Assembly: GCF_026339955.1 (NCBI RefSeq)
Contig: NZ_JAPEPW010000001.1
Location: 4,769,001 to 4,833,000, forward strand
Origin: Streptomyces sp. NBC_01549
Lineage (GTDB): Bacteria; Actinomycetota; Actinomycetes; Streptomycetales; Streptomycetaceae
DNA: 64,000 bases
Reading direction: 5' to 3'
This document shows positions 53,382-62,212 of this stretch, piece by piece (the first letter of the stretch is position 1; each line of letters opens with the position of its first letter). A program made the position numbers and the translations under genes. The notes beneath the pieces were generated by a model. That model had not been told where the DNA came from. It searched no databases and saw only the letters and a program-made list of their open reading frames with translations.

Positions 53382-55114
53382 CAGGCGGCCTCCGCTTCCG
53401 TCAGCTGGGAGAGCACGATCTCCCGATAGGTCTCGTTGTCGGCCATGAGCTCGTGGTGGCGCCCGGTGCCCACCACCCGGCCCTCGTCGAGGACCACGAT
53501 CCGGTCGGCGTCCCGAATGGTCGACACCCGCTGGGCGACGATCACCACGGTCGCCTCGGCCGTCTCCTGGGAGAGCGCCGCGCGCAGCGCCGCGTCGGTG
53601 GCGTAGTCGAGCGCGGAGAAGGAGTCGTCGAAGAGGTAGATCTCGGGCCGCTGGACGAGCGTACGGGCGATCGCGAGGCGCTGGCGCTGACCGCCGGAGA
53701 CATTGGTGCCGCCCTGTGCGATCGGCGAGTCCAGGCCGTTCTCCAGCCGCTCCACGAAGCCCTTGGCCTGCGCCACCTCCAGCGCGTGCCACAGTTCCTC
53801 GTCGGTCGCGTCCGGATTGCCGTAGCGGAGGTTGGTGGCGACCGTCCCCGCGAAGAGGTACGGCTTCTGGGGGACGAGTCCGACCGTCTTCGCGAGCAGC
53901 TTCGGCTCGACGGTCGCCACGTCCACGCCGTCGACGAGGACTTCTCCGTCGGTGGCGTCGAAGAGCCGGGGCACGAGCCCGAGCAGCGTCGACTTGCCGC
54001 TGCCCGTCGACCCGATCACGGCGGTCGTCTCACCCGGCCGCGCCACCAGTTCGATGGACTTCAGGACGGGCTCCTCGGCGCCCGGGTAGCGGAACCCGGC
54101 GCCGCGGATCTCCAGGTGGCCGTGGCGCCGCAGTTCCACGACGGGCGAGCTCGGCGGCACGACGCTGGACGAGGTGTTCAGGACCTCCTGGATCCGCTCG
54201 GCGCAGACCTCCGCGCGCGGCACCATCATGAACATGAAGGTGGCCATCATCACGGACATCACGATCTGCATGAGGTAGGCGAGGAAGGCGGTCAGGTCGC
54301 CGATCTGCATGCCGCCGCTGGCGATGCGGTGGGCGCCGAACCAGACCACGGCGATCGACGAGAGGTTCACGACGGTCATGACCATCGGGAACATCAGGGC
54401 GAGCATCCGGCCGGTACCGAGGGACACCTCGGTCAGCTGGGAGTTGGCGGACTCGAAGCGGTCCTTCTCGTAGTCGTCCCGGACGAAGGCGCGGATGACG
54501 CGGTTGCCGGTGATCTGCTCGCGCAGCACCCGGTTCACGGTGTCCAGACGCACCTGCATGGTCCTGAACAGCGGGCGCAGCCGGCGCACGATCAGGGTCA
54601 CTCCGATGCCGAGTACCGGCACCACAGCGACCAGGACCGCGGAGAGCGGTACGTCCAGGCCGAGGGCGAGTACGATGCCGCCCACACACATGATCGGCGC
54701 GGACACCAGCAGGGTGAACGTCATCAGGGCGAGCATCTGCACCTGCTGGACGTCATTGGTGGTGCGGGTGATCAGGGACGGCGCCCCGAAGTGGCCCACT
54801 TCGCGTGCGGAGAAGGACTGCACCCGGTCGAACACGGCGGCCCGGATGTCCCGGCCGACGGAGGACGCCGTACGGGCGCCGTAGTAGACGGCGCCGATGT
54901 TGCAGAAGACCTGGACCAGCGAGATCCCGATCATCAGGGCGCCGAAGGACAGGATGTAGCCCGTGTCTCCCTTGACGACACCGTTGTCGATGATGTGCGC
55001 GTTCAGAGTCGGCAGGTACAGGGTGGCGCAGGTCTGCAGGAACTGCAGCAGAACGAGGAGAGCGATGGGTTTCTTGTACGGACTGAGGTAGGTCCGAAGG
55101 AGTCGTATGAGCAC
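53381..55114 (-). CDS. ABC exporter half-transporter, first gene of pair
   Basis: A 577-residue permease-ATPase. The membrane part (about 15-310) starts YLSPYKKPIALLVLLQFLQT and includes VGHFGAPSLITRTTNDVQQV; the ATPase has Walker A GSTGSGKSTL, signature VSGGQRQRLAIA, and Walker B IYLFDDSFSALD. In the Walker B the catalytic Glu is Asp (FDDSF), as in the degenerate site of heterodimeric ABC exporters such as TM287/288, while the partner keeps Glu. This supports pairing with the downstream gene. GTG 55114 is the start; its ribosome site (GAGAG) is weak. First gene of the operon. Confidence 0.9.
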   Translation of the reverse strand: MLIRLLRTYLSPYKKPIALLVLLQFLQTCATLYLPTLNAHIIDNGVVKGDTGYILSFGALMIGISLVQVFCNIGAVYYGARTASSVGRDIRAAVFDRVQSFSAREVGHFGAPSLITRTTNDVQQVQMLALMTFTLLVSAPIMCVGGIVLALGLDVPLSAVLVAVVPVLGIGVTLIVRRLRPLFRTMQVRLDTVNRVLREQITGNRVIRAFVRDDYEKDRFESANSQLTEVSLGTGRMLALMFPMVMTVVNLSSIAVVWFGAHRIASGGMQIGDLTAFLAYLMQIVMSVMMATFMFMMVPRAEVCAERIQEVLNTSSSVVPPSSPVVELRRHGHLEIRGAGFRYPGAEEPVLKSIELVARPGETTAVIGSTGSGKSTLLGLVPRLFDATDGEVLVDGVDVATVEPKLLAKTVGLVPQKPYLFAGTVATNLRYGNPDATDEELWHALEVAQAKGFVERLENGLDSPIAQGGTNVSGGQRQRLAIARTLVQRPEIYLFDDSFSALDYATDAALRAALSQETAEATVVIVAQRVSTIRDADRIVVLDEGRVVGTGRHHELMADNETYREIVLSQLTEAEAA

Positions 55115-55329
55115 GCGGCTTCTCTCGGAGTCGTCGACGGCAGTGCGGTCGGTGGTGCACCACCCCCTATCGTCGGATACTCCACCCGCGTTACCTCAAC
55201 CGATTAATCCAAGAGCGGACCAAGAGCGGACCGGAACAGGACCTTGAGACGTACGTCATAGGACCCATGCCGGCCTGTACGCCCACCGGCACGTCTCCCC
55301 GCATTCCCTCCACGCTCCCTCTACGCCCC

Positions 55330-56784
55330 CTATGACCGGAACGCCCCCGGATGCGTCTGTTCCCGTACGGCCACGTACTGCTGCCGTACGGCCTGACCCA
55401 CGGCCAGTTCCTCGCCGGGCTCCAGAATCTGGGCGACCGCACCCTGCCAGACGGGTGGCAGCTGGGGGTCGAGCGTGCCCTGCGAGACGCCGAGCGCCCA
55501 GGCCGCCTGGCGGGCCGCGCCCAGTGCCGCGTAGTCCGCCGGCTGGGGGACGATGACCTGCGTGCCGAACAGCGCGGGCGCCGCGGCCTGCACGGCCGGC
55601 AGCTCGGCGGCCGCTCCGAGCAGGAACACCCGCCGCACGTCCACGCCGCGCCCGCGCAGCACGTCGAGCGCGTCCGCGAGCCCGCAGAGCATGCCCTCGA
55701 AGGCGGCCCGCGCAAAGTGCTCGGGCCGCATCGACTCGCGCCGCAGCCCGGCGAGGGTCCCGGCGGTGTGCGGCAGGTTCGGGGTCCGCTCGCCCTCCAG
55801 GTAGGGCAGCAGGACCAGCCCGTGGGAGCCGGGCGTGGACTTCATCGCCAGCTCGGACAGGCTCTCGAGGTCGGGCAGGCCGAGCAGTTCGACGGCGCCG
55901 CGCAGGGTCCGTACGGCGTTGAGGGTGGTCACCACCGGCAGATGCATGCCGGTCGCGTCCGCCAGTGAGGTGATCATGCCGGAGGAGTCGACCAGCGCCT
56001 CGGGGTGTACGGCCATCACGGACCCGGAGGCACCGAGGGACACGACCGCGTCCCCCAGCCCGATGCCGAGCCCGAAGGCCGCCGCCATGGTCTCTCCGGT
56101 ACCCGCGGAGATCAGCAGCCCCTCGGGTGTCGTCCCCGCCGCCTCGGACGGGCCCAGCACATCGGGCAGCGCGGCCTGGTGGCCGAGCGCGAGCTCGACG
56201 AGATCCGGCCGGTAGGCGCCGGTCGCCGCCGACCAGTAGCCGGTCCCGGAGGCCCCGCCCCGGTCGGTGGTCCGCCGCAGCGGCCGCCCGAGCAGCTGCC
56301 ACACCAACCAGTCGTGCGCCTGCAGCAGCATGGCGGTGCGCAGCGCGGCGTCGGGCTCGGTCCTGTTCAGCCAGCGCAGCTTGGTCACCGGCTGGGCGGC
56401 CTGCGGTACACAGCCCACGGCCTGAGCCCACGCCTCGCGCCCGCCGAGCGCGTCGATGAGATCGGCGGCGGCGACCTGTGCCCGCTTGTCACCGCCGACC
56501 ATGGCCGGCCGCACCGTGTTGCCCTGCGTGTCCAGCGGAACGAGCGCGTTCTGCTGCGCGGAGACGCCGATGGCCTGCACACCTTCGAGCAGCCCACCGC
56601 CGGCCGCCTCGCCCAGGGACAGCAGCCAGGCCTGCGGATCGACATCGGAAGGACGGCCGCCGCCTTCGGTGTTCTCCACCGGATGCGGCGCATACCCCTG
56701 CCTGAGCACGGCCCCCGTGTCCGTGTCGCAGACGACGATACGAGTGAAATCGGGCGAACTGTCCAACCCGGCGACTATCCCCAT
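55330..56784 (-). CDS. FGGY-family sugar kinase (xylulokinase-like)
   Basis: A 484-residue ATP-dependent kinase resembling xylulokinases. The N-terminal half has GIVAGLDSSPDFTRIVVCD (phosphate-binding loop), IGVSAQQNALVPLD and the catalytic-Asp region TDRGGASGTGYW; the C-terminal half has LPYLEGERTPN and LLGAAAELPAVQAAAPALFG. In the last motif the usual GGGA-R-S pattern is altered to GAAAEL, so the exact sugar or even activity is uncertain. No sugar transporter or isomerase adjoins it. The upstream gene is a YtxH-like protein more than 200 bases away. Confidence 0.83.
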   Translation of the reverse strand: MGIVAGLDSSPDFTRIVVCDTDTGAVLRQGYAPHPVENTEGGGRPSDVDPQAWLLSLGEAAGGGLLEGVQAIGVSAQQNALVPLDTQGNTVRPAMVGGDKRAQVAAADLIDALGGREAWAQAVGCVPQAAQPVTKLRWLNRTEPDAALRTAMLLQAHDWLVWQLLGRPLRRTTDRGGASGTGYWSAATGAYRPDLVELALGHQAALPDVLGPSEAAGTTPEGLLISAGTGETMAAAFGLGIGLGDAVVSLGASGSVMAVHPEALVDSSGMITSLADATGMHLPVVTTLNAVRTLRGAVELLGLPDLESLSELAMKSTPGSHGLVLLPYLEGERTPNLPHTAGTLAGLRRESMRPEHFARAAFEGMLCGLADALDVLRGRGVDVRRVFLLGAAAELPAVQAAAPALFGTQVIVPQPADYAALGAARQAAWALGVSQGTLDPQLPPVWQGAVAQILEPGEELAVGQAVRQQYVAVREQTHPGAFRS

Positions 56785-57002
56785 GGCGGAAATTCTGCCG
56801 TACGGCGGGGGATGGGCGCGCCGGGCGGGGCGGTGCCGAGCGGGCCGCGGGGTGCGCGCCGGGCCGGGGGCGCAGGTCGGACCGGGTGGCGCGCCCGCCG
56901 GACCCCGTCCGGGATCCCTCGCCCTGCCCGCCGGGAGTCGTTCGGTTTTCGGCCGGGGGGGCGGGTGCGCGGTTCCCCGAGCTCCTCGCGGGGTCGGGGT
57001 CG

Positions 57003-57308
57003 CTACGTGTTGCTGGTGCCCCAGTCGTCCTCACGGGTGCCGTTGGTGTTGCGTTCGCGCAGCGAGCGGACGCGGGCGGTGACCGAGTCGGGGACGTGGT
57101 CGCCCACCTTCTCGCCGACCGTGTGGAACGCCTTGCCCGCGATCTCGCGCCCCTGCTGGGCGGCGGTCTCGGCGGTGTTGCGCACCGCGGGGTTCTGCGC
57201 GACCTGGCGCGCGGACTTCTTCAGCTGCTCGTAGCGCTCGCGCCCGGCGCGTGTGCCGAGCACGTAACCCAGAGCCAGTCCGGCGACGAATGTGAGCCGG
57301 TAGCGCAT
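57003..57308 (-). CDS. Small YtxH-like protein with one membrane segment
   Basis: A 101-residue protein: a short hydrophobic segment (RLTFVAGLALGYVLGTRAG) followed by a charged amphipathic helix with GRERYEQLKKSARQVAQNP, the typical actinobacterial YtxH-type pattern, and a disordered acidic end. Function unknown; such proteins are often stress-related in Firmicutes. ATG 57308 has GGGAAGGG upstream and is favoured over the ATG three codons earlier. Confidence 0.72.
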   Translation of the reverse strand: MRYRLTFVAGLALGYVLGTRAGRERYEQLKKSARQVAQNPAVRNTAETAAQQGREIAGKAFHTVGEKVGDHVPDSVTARVRSLRERNTNGTREDDWGTSNT

Positions 57309-57453
57309 GACGGCCACCCTTCCCTTGCGTCGGCATCGGTGCGGGGGGAACCGATTGGCGGAGCACCCCCCTGCTTGCGCTAATGTATGTGTCGCAGCGA
57401 GCGCACGCCCCCTGGCGAATACCCGGGTAGGTGCGTTCGATGCAACGAGGCAA

Positions 57454-57526
57454 TCCTCCGTAGCTCAATTGGCAGAGCAGCCGGCTGTTAACCGGCAGGT
57501 TACTGGTTCGAGTCCAGTCGGGGGAG
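57454..57526 (+). tRNA. tRNA-Asn (GTT), copy 1
   Basis: A complete 73-nt cloverleaf: acceptor TCCTCCG/CGGGGGA, D-arm GCTCAATTGGCAGAGC, anticodon arm CCGGCTGTTAACCGG with anticodon GTT at 57487-57489, and T-arm CTGGTTCGAGTCCAG. No encoded CCA. Confidence 0.95.
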
Positions 57527-57531
57527 CGCAG

Positions 57532-57604
57532 TCTCCTGTAGCTCAATTGGCAGAGCAGCCGGCTGTTAACCGGCAGGTTACTGGTTCGAGTCCAGTCGGG
57601 AGAG
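57532..57604 (+). tRNA. tRNA-Asn (GTT), copy 2
   Basis: Tandem copy five bases after the first. The body is identical; only the acceptor stem differs (TCTCCTG/CGGGAGA), still fully paired with one G-T wobble. Anticodon GTT at 57565-57567. Co-transcribed with copy 1 and followed by an intrinsic terminator. Confidence 0.95.
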
Positions 57605-57613
57605 CAACGGAAG

Positions 57614-57636
57614 AGGACCCCTCCGGGGTCCTTTTT
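57614..57636 (+). terminator. Rho-independent terminator after the tRNA-Asn pair
   Basis: AGGACCCC and GGGGTCCT form an 8-bp stem with loop TCC, followed by TTTTT; a textbook intrinsic terminator, rare in this genome type. Confidence 0.9.
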
Positions 57637-57769
57637 CATGTCCGGGGGAACCGCGCAGTCCATGCCGAAGTCCTCATGGTCATGCGTTGCCGACCATCCG
57701 AAGCAGGAGATCGTATGAGCGGCTATGCTGCGGCAGACGGCGCGCACAAATGTGCGCGACGCGCCGTAA

Positions 57770-57843
57770 GGGGCGGTAGCTCAGCCGGTTAGAGCAGCGG
57801 ACTCATAATCCGTCGGCCGTGGGTTCGAGTCCCACCCGCCCCA
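57770..57843 (+). tRNA. tRNA with CAT anticodon (Ile2 or elongator Met)
   Basis: A complete 74-nt cloverleaf: acceptor GGGGCGG/CCGCCCC, anticodon arm GCGGACTCATAATCCGT with CAT at 57804-57806, T-arm GTGGGTTCGAGTCCCAC. CAT is read as Met, or as Ile when C34 is converted to lysidine by TilS; the sequence alone does not settle which, though the ACTCATAAT loop occurs in both. An 8-bp inverted repeat CGCGCACA/TGTGCGCG lies just upstream at 57741-57758. Confidence 0.9.
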
Positions 57844-57906
57844 CCCCGCGCTACGCGTGAAGAAACGATGCCGCCTGCGCGTTCGTGGTTCGCCAGCAAC
57901 AAGGTT

Positions 57907-57935
57907 GCGGCCCCCGGAGCTGATCCGGGGGCCGC
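57907..57935 (+). terminator. Terminator after the CAT-anticodon tRNA
   Basis: A perfect 12-bp stem GCGGCCCCCGGA / TCCGGGGGCCGC with a 5-base loop, 64 bases after the tRNA. Confidence 0.8.
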
Positions 57936-58068
57936 AGTCGTGCGTTTCGCTCGCTTTGCACTCGTCCGGGGTAATCGCCGAGGGACGGCCGTTCCTCGGC
58001 GCGAAATCAGTTCGACCGAAGAGCGGCTCGATCAGCCCCGTGCGGGGCGGACGGGCCCTGAGGCCGCG

Positions 58069-59148
58069 TCAGGGCTGGACGGGCTTTCCGCGGCCCCAGG
58101 CCCAGGCGAGGCGGTCGGCGCCGGACTGGTTGGTGGTGGCGAGCCAGGGGCGGGCGGAGGTGCCGGTCAGGGTCTGCAGCGAGTACGTGTCGTCGGTGCG
58201 CAGGCCGGGCCAGTAGACGGAGCCCATCTTCAGCTCGCGGAAGGTGTCGGTGACGGCCTGGACGTAGTTGACGAAGTTGTTGGAGGCGTCCGGCTTGTCG
58301 TAGTCGAGGCCGGTGGTCATCGGGGCGCCGAACTCGTCGGCGACGGTACGGCCCGCGCAGTCGCCGATGCGCTCCTTGAGGTCGGACACCCACTGGTCGT
58401 AGGTGGCGTAGTCCTTCCAGAACCCGTAGTGGTGCAGGGAGAGGTAGGTGCCCTTCAGACGGGGGTCGGCGCAGACGGAGGTGACGTGGTCGTTGTAGCC
58501 GGCGCCGCTGACGAACACCCGGTCGCGCGGGACGGACGGGTAGGTGGCCAGCCACTGCGCGGCGATGTCGGCCCACTGGGTGTCGGTGTAGCCGTGGGGC
58601 TCGTTCATCGGCTCGAAGTAGACCCGCTTGTCGTTCTTGTAGGTCTTGACCACGGTGTTCCACATGGGCCAGAAGGTGGCGGGGTCGTCGATGAAGCCGT
58701 CCTTGCGGGCGCCCGTGCCCTCCCAGTAGGAGACGATGACCTTGAAGCCCCTGTCCGACGCGGCGTCGATGACCCCGCGGTACGACTTCCAGTACGAGCC
58801 GTTGACGGTGTACGGGTTGATGGGCAGCCGAACGGTGTTGGCGCCGAGGTTCGCGCGGAACGCCGAGATGATCCGGCTCGCCTTGGCGTAGGTCTGGGCG
58901 TAGCTGTCGGAGGTCGACAGGCCGGACAGGACGACGGGGTCGTCGGCGAAGTTGTCGCGCGGGTCGGCCCAGTTCACGCCCTTGAACTGGGTCGTGTCCA
59001 AGCCCGGCGCGGCGTGCGCGGGGCTGCCGGCGACGGCCGTGCCGCTGGTCGCGGCGACGGCGGTGCCGCTGGTGCCGGCGATCAGGAGCGCCACGAAGGC
59101 GGCGCGCAGACGGGGCGTGAGGCGGGTTCTGGCGGGGGTGTTGCGCAT
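58069..59148 (-). CDS. Secreted GH5-family glycoside hydrolase (cellulase-like)
   Basis: A 359-residue secreted enzyme of the GH-A clan. The signal peptide (residues 1 to about 46, ending SPAHAA) precedes a catalytic barrel with GVNWADPRDNFADDP, NTVRLPIN, the acid/base Glu in VYFEPMNEPHGY and the nucleophile Glu in TVADEFGAPM; HHYGFW is also conserved. No carbohydrate-binding module is present. Cellulase, mannanase and related activities cannot be told apart by eye. The upstream region carries two perfect palindromes that look like LacI-family operators. Confidence 0.87.
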   Translation of the reverse strand: MRNTPARTRLTPRLRAAFVALLIAGTSGTAVAATSGTAVAGSPAHAAPGLDTTQFKGVNWADPRDNFADDPVVLSGLSTSDSYAQTYAKASRIISAFRANLGANTVRLPINPYTVNGSYWKSYRGVIDAASDRGFKVIVSYWEGTGARKDGFIDDPATFWPMWNTVVKTYKNDKRVYFEPMNEPHGYTDTQWADIAAQWLATYPSVPRDRVFVSGAGYNDHVTSVCADPRLKGTYLSLHHYGFWKDYATYDQWVSDLKERIGDCAGRTVADEFGAPMTTGLDYDKPDASNNFVNYVQAVTDTFRELKMGSVYWPGLRTDDTYSLQTLTGTSARPWLATTNQSGADRLAWAWGRGKPVQP

Positions 59149-59370
59149 CGACTTGCCCTTTCAGGTGACTGCGACTCGGTGCCCGGCGGAGCCTGCGCGG
59201 GGCTGAGCGGCCGTCGGAAGGTTCGCCGGGCCGGACGGGACGCGTGGTGCGTCGGCTCGCCGTCGTGGGTCCGGTGACGATCGGTGGTGCTGTATCGGTG
59301 GTGCGGGTGGGGCTTGGCCTACTCAAGACAGGTGCGGGGCGCGGTTCTTGTCGGTTCGACCGGAACGCTG

Positions 59371-59450
59371 TGTTTACGTAAACATCGGCCGGCACGGCGA
59401 GGCCTGATCTCATGGCCGGGGCTGGGTCGGTGGCGATGTTTACGTAAACA
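59371..59450 (-). promoter_or_regulatory. Two perfect 14-bp palindromes upstream of the GH5 gene
   Basis: TGTTTACGTAAACA occurs at 59371-59384 and again at 59437-59450, centres 66 bp apart. The form is that of a LacI-family operator. They lie 220-300 bases upstream of the GH5 start and 140 bases past the stop of the next upstream gene. It differs from the CebR site (TGGGAGCGCTCCCA), so another regulator is implied, encoded elsewhere. Confidence 0.75.
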
Positions 59451-59585
59451 TGGCGGCGCCGGAATCGTGGCACCCGGGGCAGTGATCGTCAAGGTTTCCC
59501 GCACGTAACGCCGTTGGGCTCCTGGCGTGGATTCGCGGCACCGGGCCGAAAGGGGTGAGAGGTGGTGAAGTGACGGAACTGGACG

Positions 59586-60434
59586 TCAGTCCAGGTCGTC
59601 GGGTGCGTGGAGGTGAGCCAGGACCTCCCCCAAGGGGAGGTCGAAGCGGTCCTTGTCGGCGGTCCAGTGGCGCAGAACCGTGGCGCTGGCCTCGGCCAGG
59701 GCGGGCGGAAGGCCGGCGGAGCGGAGGGTGGCGGCGATCTCCTCCATCTCGGGAGCCCAGCGCCAGGCGCGGGCCGCGAGGCTCGGCAAGTAGTCCACTT
59801 CCGCGAGAATCCTGGAGGTGATCGACTCGGCCTCCAGGGCCAGTTCGTCACCTACGCCGTGACGCGTGGCGAGCGCGTGCGAGACGGCGGCCAGGGCGCG
59901 GGCGGACTTCTGGAAGGAGGCGAAGGCCATCTTCAGTGCCGATGCGGCACCGACCCCGGCGTCGAGGGGTCTGGCCAGTACGGCGGTGCCCTTGAACACC
60001 GCGGCCACCCGGCCGACAGCCTCCGGGTCGCCGCTCAGGTAGAGCCGCGGGGCACTGTCCGCTCCGGGAGGAGCGCCGATGATCGAGCCGTCGACCATGA
60101 CGATGCCGCGGTCGCGGCAGGCTCCGTCGATACGGAGGGCCCGCTCGGGACTGATGGCGTTCGCCTCCACGTAGACACCACGGAAGGCGTGCCCGAGGGC
60201 CTCGTAAGCGACGTCCTCCGCCGCGTGCGGTGGACAGACCGACAGGACCAAGTCGCTGACGGCCAAGGCGGCCCCGAGTGACTCGGCCGCCTCCAGTCCG
60301 GCCTTCCGGGCCCGCTCGACGCTGGCGGAACCACGGCCGGTGGGGACGTGGAGCACCCGGGCCCCGGCGCGGCGTGCCTGGGCGCCGACCTCCGCGCCCA
60401 TGGCGCCGGGGTGCAGGAGTGTCACGGTCGTCAT
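59586..60434 (-). CDS. Beta-hydroxyacid dehydrogenase-like NAD(P)-binding protein (DUF1932)
   Basis: A 282-residue protein with an N-terminal Rossmann domain (TVTLLHPGAMGAEVGAQARR; the usual G-x-G-x-x-G is P-G-A-M-G-A) and a C-terminal DUF1932 helical domain (ALKMAFASFQKSARALAAVS, with the Lys at the catalytic position of the family). Relatives include 6-phosphogluconate and 3-hydroxyisobutyrate dehydrogenases; substrate unknown. ATG 60434 has GAGGA nine bases upstream. It stands alone, with a 380-base divergent gap to the methyltransferase gene. Confidence 0.83.
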   Translation of the reverse strand: MTTVTLLHPGAMGAEVGAQARRAGARVLHVPTGRGSASVERARKAGLEAAESLGAALAVSDLVLSVCPPHAAEDVAYEALGHAFRGVYVEANAISPERALRIDGACRDRGIVMVDGSIIGAPPGADSAPRLYLSGDPEAVGRVAAVFKGTAVLARPLDAGVGAASALKMAFASFQKSARALAAVSHALATRHGVGDELALEAESITSRILAEVDYLPSLAARAWRWAPEMEEIAATLRSAGLPPALAEASATVLRHWTADKDRFDLPLGEVLAHLHAPDDLD

Positions 60435-60814
60435 GAACGGTCCTCGTGGAGTCGGGAAGATGGATCAGGTCGAGGCGGGCGACGGGAGAGGGCTTCACGT
60501 TACGACGAAGATCCGCCGGGCGCGGGGTGTCGCGGCGCGACCCCGCTTCGTGGCCCTCGCTCCCTCCTGACCCGCGATTCAGCTGACGGCGCGGCACATC
60601 GCGACGTACGTAACCCGCTCGTGGCCCAAGCATCATTCAGGCGTTTCCCTTTGGGGGGCCGGTGTTCGCTGTGTTTTAGCTGTGGGACGTCTACGCTTTA
60701 CCGTCCTTTGGGCGTTGGGTCCCCACTGCGCAGCCGGTCGTCATCAGGGTGTGCGCACCTTCCGTCCCCCCGCGTACGCAGCACTTCTCCCCTACCTGCG
60801 AGGGTCCAAGAACC

Positions 60815-61732
60815 ATGCGAACGTTTCTCACCACCAAGGCCGCCAGGCGCGCCCTGCGTCCGATCGCCGATCTCATCGATCAGCGCATCGAGCGTCAGAT
60901 CCGCCGCTCCATCGGGGGCGGATCCGAAGGCGGACTGCAGCGCGAGCTGACGGCGCTGCGCCATCGTCAGCGCCCGCTCGAGCTGCTGCTCGACGGGACG
61001 GGGCGAGGCGTGTCGCGCATGCCGGCCCAGGTCCATCTCGACCGCGCCATCGAGGAGCTGGCGCGGGTGAGTGGGGACAGGGGCGGTGCGGAGCGGAACA
61101 TCGCCCAGGCGTTCCGGCTGCTCATCGCCCTGGAGGCGCTCGGGGTCGGCCGGATCGCCGGCGGCACCATGAACATCTGCGGCAAGCTCTCCGCCGTACC
61201 GCTGCTCGACCCGCCGAACGACGAGATCCTCGAGATCGGCACCCTGTACGGGATGTTCGGCGCGGCCCTGATCCGGATGATGGAGCGCGCGGGACGCGAC
61301 CCGCGTCTGACGATCGTCGACCCGCTCGCGGGCCTGCAGCTGCAGCCCGGCACCACCGAGGGGGCGGACCCGACGGGCACTCCCGTGCGCGGGGCCGCGG
61401 TGCGCGCCAATCTGGCTCTGGTCGGCGCGGCCGGCGCCGCGGCCCGTGTCCAGCAGGGCTTCTCCGAGGATCCCGAGGTGCGCGCCCTGGTCGCCGACCG
61501 TTCCTACGGGGTGATCATCGTCGACGGCGACCACTCCGCCTCCGGTGTCGCCGCGGACCTGGAGTGGGCCGAGCAGATCGTCGCGCCCGGCGGGATCGTC
61601 GTACTCGACGACTTCGGGCACCCCAAGTGGCCCGGTATCAAGGAGGCCTTCGACAAGCACATGGCGACCGACACCCGGCTGACGTTCCTCGGGCAGGTGG
61701 CGAACTCGGGGTATCTGCGCGCGAGTGCGTAG
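60815..61732 (+). CDS. Class I SAM-dependent methyltransferase-like protein
   Basis: A 305-residue protein. The N-terminal 120 residues are helical and basic; the C-terminal half is a Rossmann methyltransferase of the class with IGTLYGMFGAAL (SAM motif I), TIVDPLAG and VIIVDGDHSASGVAADL (post-motif region, as in methyltransferase_24 proteins). Similar genes occur near sugar-nucleotide or cell-surface loci, but none adjoin this one. ATG 60815 was chosen since the open frame upstream is not protein-like; the ribosome site GAGGG is 14 bases away and weak. The 380-base upstream gap holds both divergent promoters. Confidence 0.78.
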   Translation: MRTFLTTKAARRALRPIADLIDQRIERQIRRSIGGGSEGGLQRELTALRHRQRPLELLLDGTGRGVSRMPAQVHLDRAIEELARVSGDRGGAERNIAQAFRLLIALEALGVGRIAGGTMNICGKLSAVPLLDPPNDEILEIGTLYGMFGAALIRMMERAGRDPRLTIVDPLAGLQLQPGTTEGADPTGTPVRGAAVRANLALVGAAGAAARVQQGFSEDPEVRALVADRSYGVIIVDGDHSASGVAADLEWAEQIVAPGGIVVLDDFGHPKWPGIKEAFDKHMATDTRLTFLGQVANSGYLRASA

Positions 61733-61785
61733 AGAGGCGTTGCGGCGCGGGGGGTTCGCAACTGCTGGTCGGGGAACATGCGTGA

Positions 61786-61988
61786 GGTCGTTTTAGCTCG
61801 ATCGTGTGATGGTCGGCTTGCGGCGCCCTGGGCCGATCGGGTTAGCGTGGCAGTGCGATCTGGGACGCCGGTGCGGTGCCAGCGTGCGGGGCCCCTGCTC
61901 CACCAGAGTGATGGTTCAGGGCCTCCCCGTCGCCTCTGGCCGTACCCATGTGGCCAGGTCGCATAGGGAACTGGCCTCCCGGGATCGG
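61786..61988 (+). repeat. 0.2-kb interspersed element, copy B
   Basis: The second copy of the element at 4186-4397, same orientation, about 203 bases, from GGTCGTTTTAGCTCG to CCCGGGATCGG. It lies 53 bases after the methyltransferase stop. Longest unbroken identity is around CGTGCGGGGCCCCTGCTCCA and the block after it; the first 70 bases carry indels. A GC hairpin (CCTCCCAC ... GTGGGGGAG, about 62046-62076) follows and is a common Streptomyces intergenic motif. Confidence 0.6.
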
Positions 61989-62212
61989 ACCACGTACAGG
62001 ATGCGTGTCGCTGCCCCGGGGTCGAGTACGCCGGGGACCTGGGGGTACCTCCCACGCCCTTAAGGCAGTGGGGGAGCGCCCAAGACCGTTCGGTGCGTGC
62101 GGCTGAGCAGGCTCACTCCTGCTCAGTCCATAGGAACGGTCTGCCCATTGACCCCGACTCGTGATACAAGCGGCGGAAGGGGATTGTCGGATACTGAGAA
62201 TGGGGTTCTGGC

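Noticed and set aside
57741..57758. A terminator at CGCGCACA-AA-TGTGCGCG
   Set aside because: The loop of two bases is too small for a stable hairpin and it lies upstream of a tRNA; a protein-binding palindrome or chance is as likely.
59586..60434. An imine reductase
   Set aside because: The Rossmann start is similar but the DUF1932-type helical domain fits the beta-hydroxyacid dehydrogenase-like family better; no IRED active-site signature is seen.
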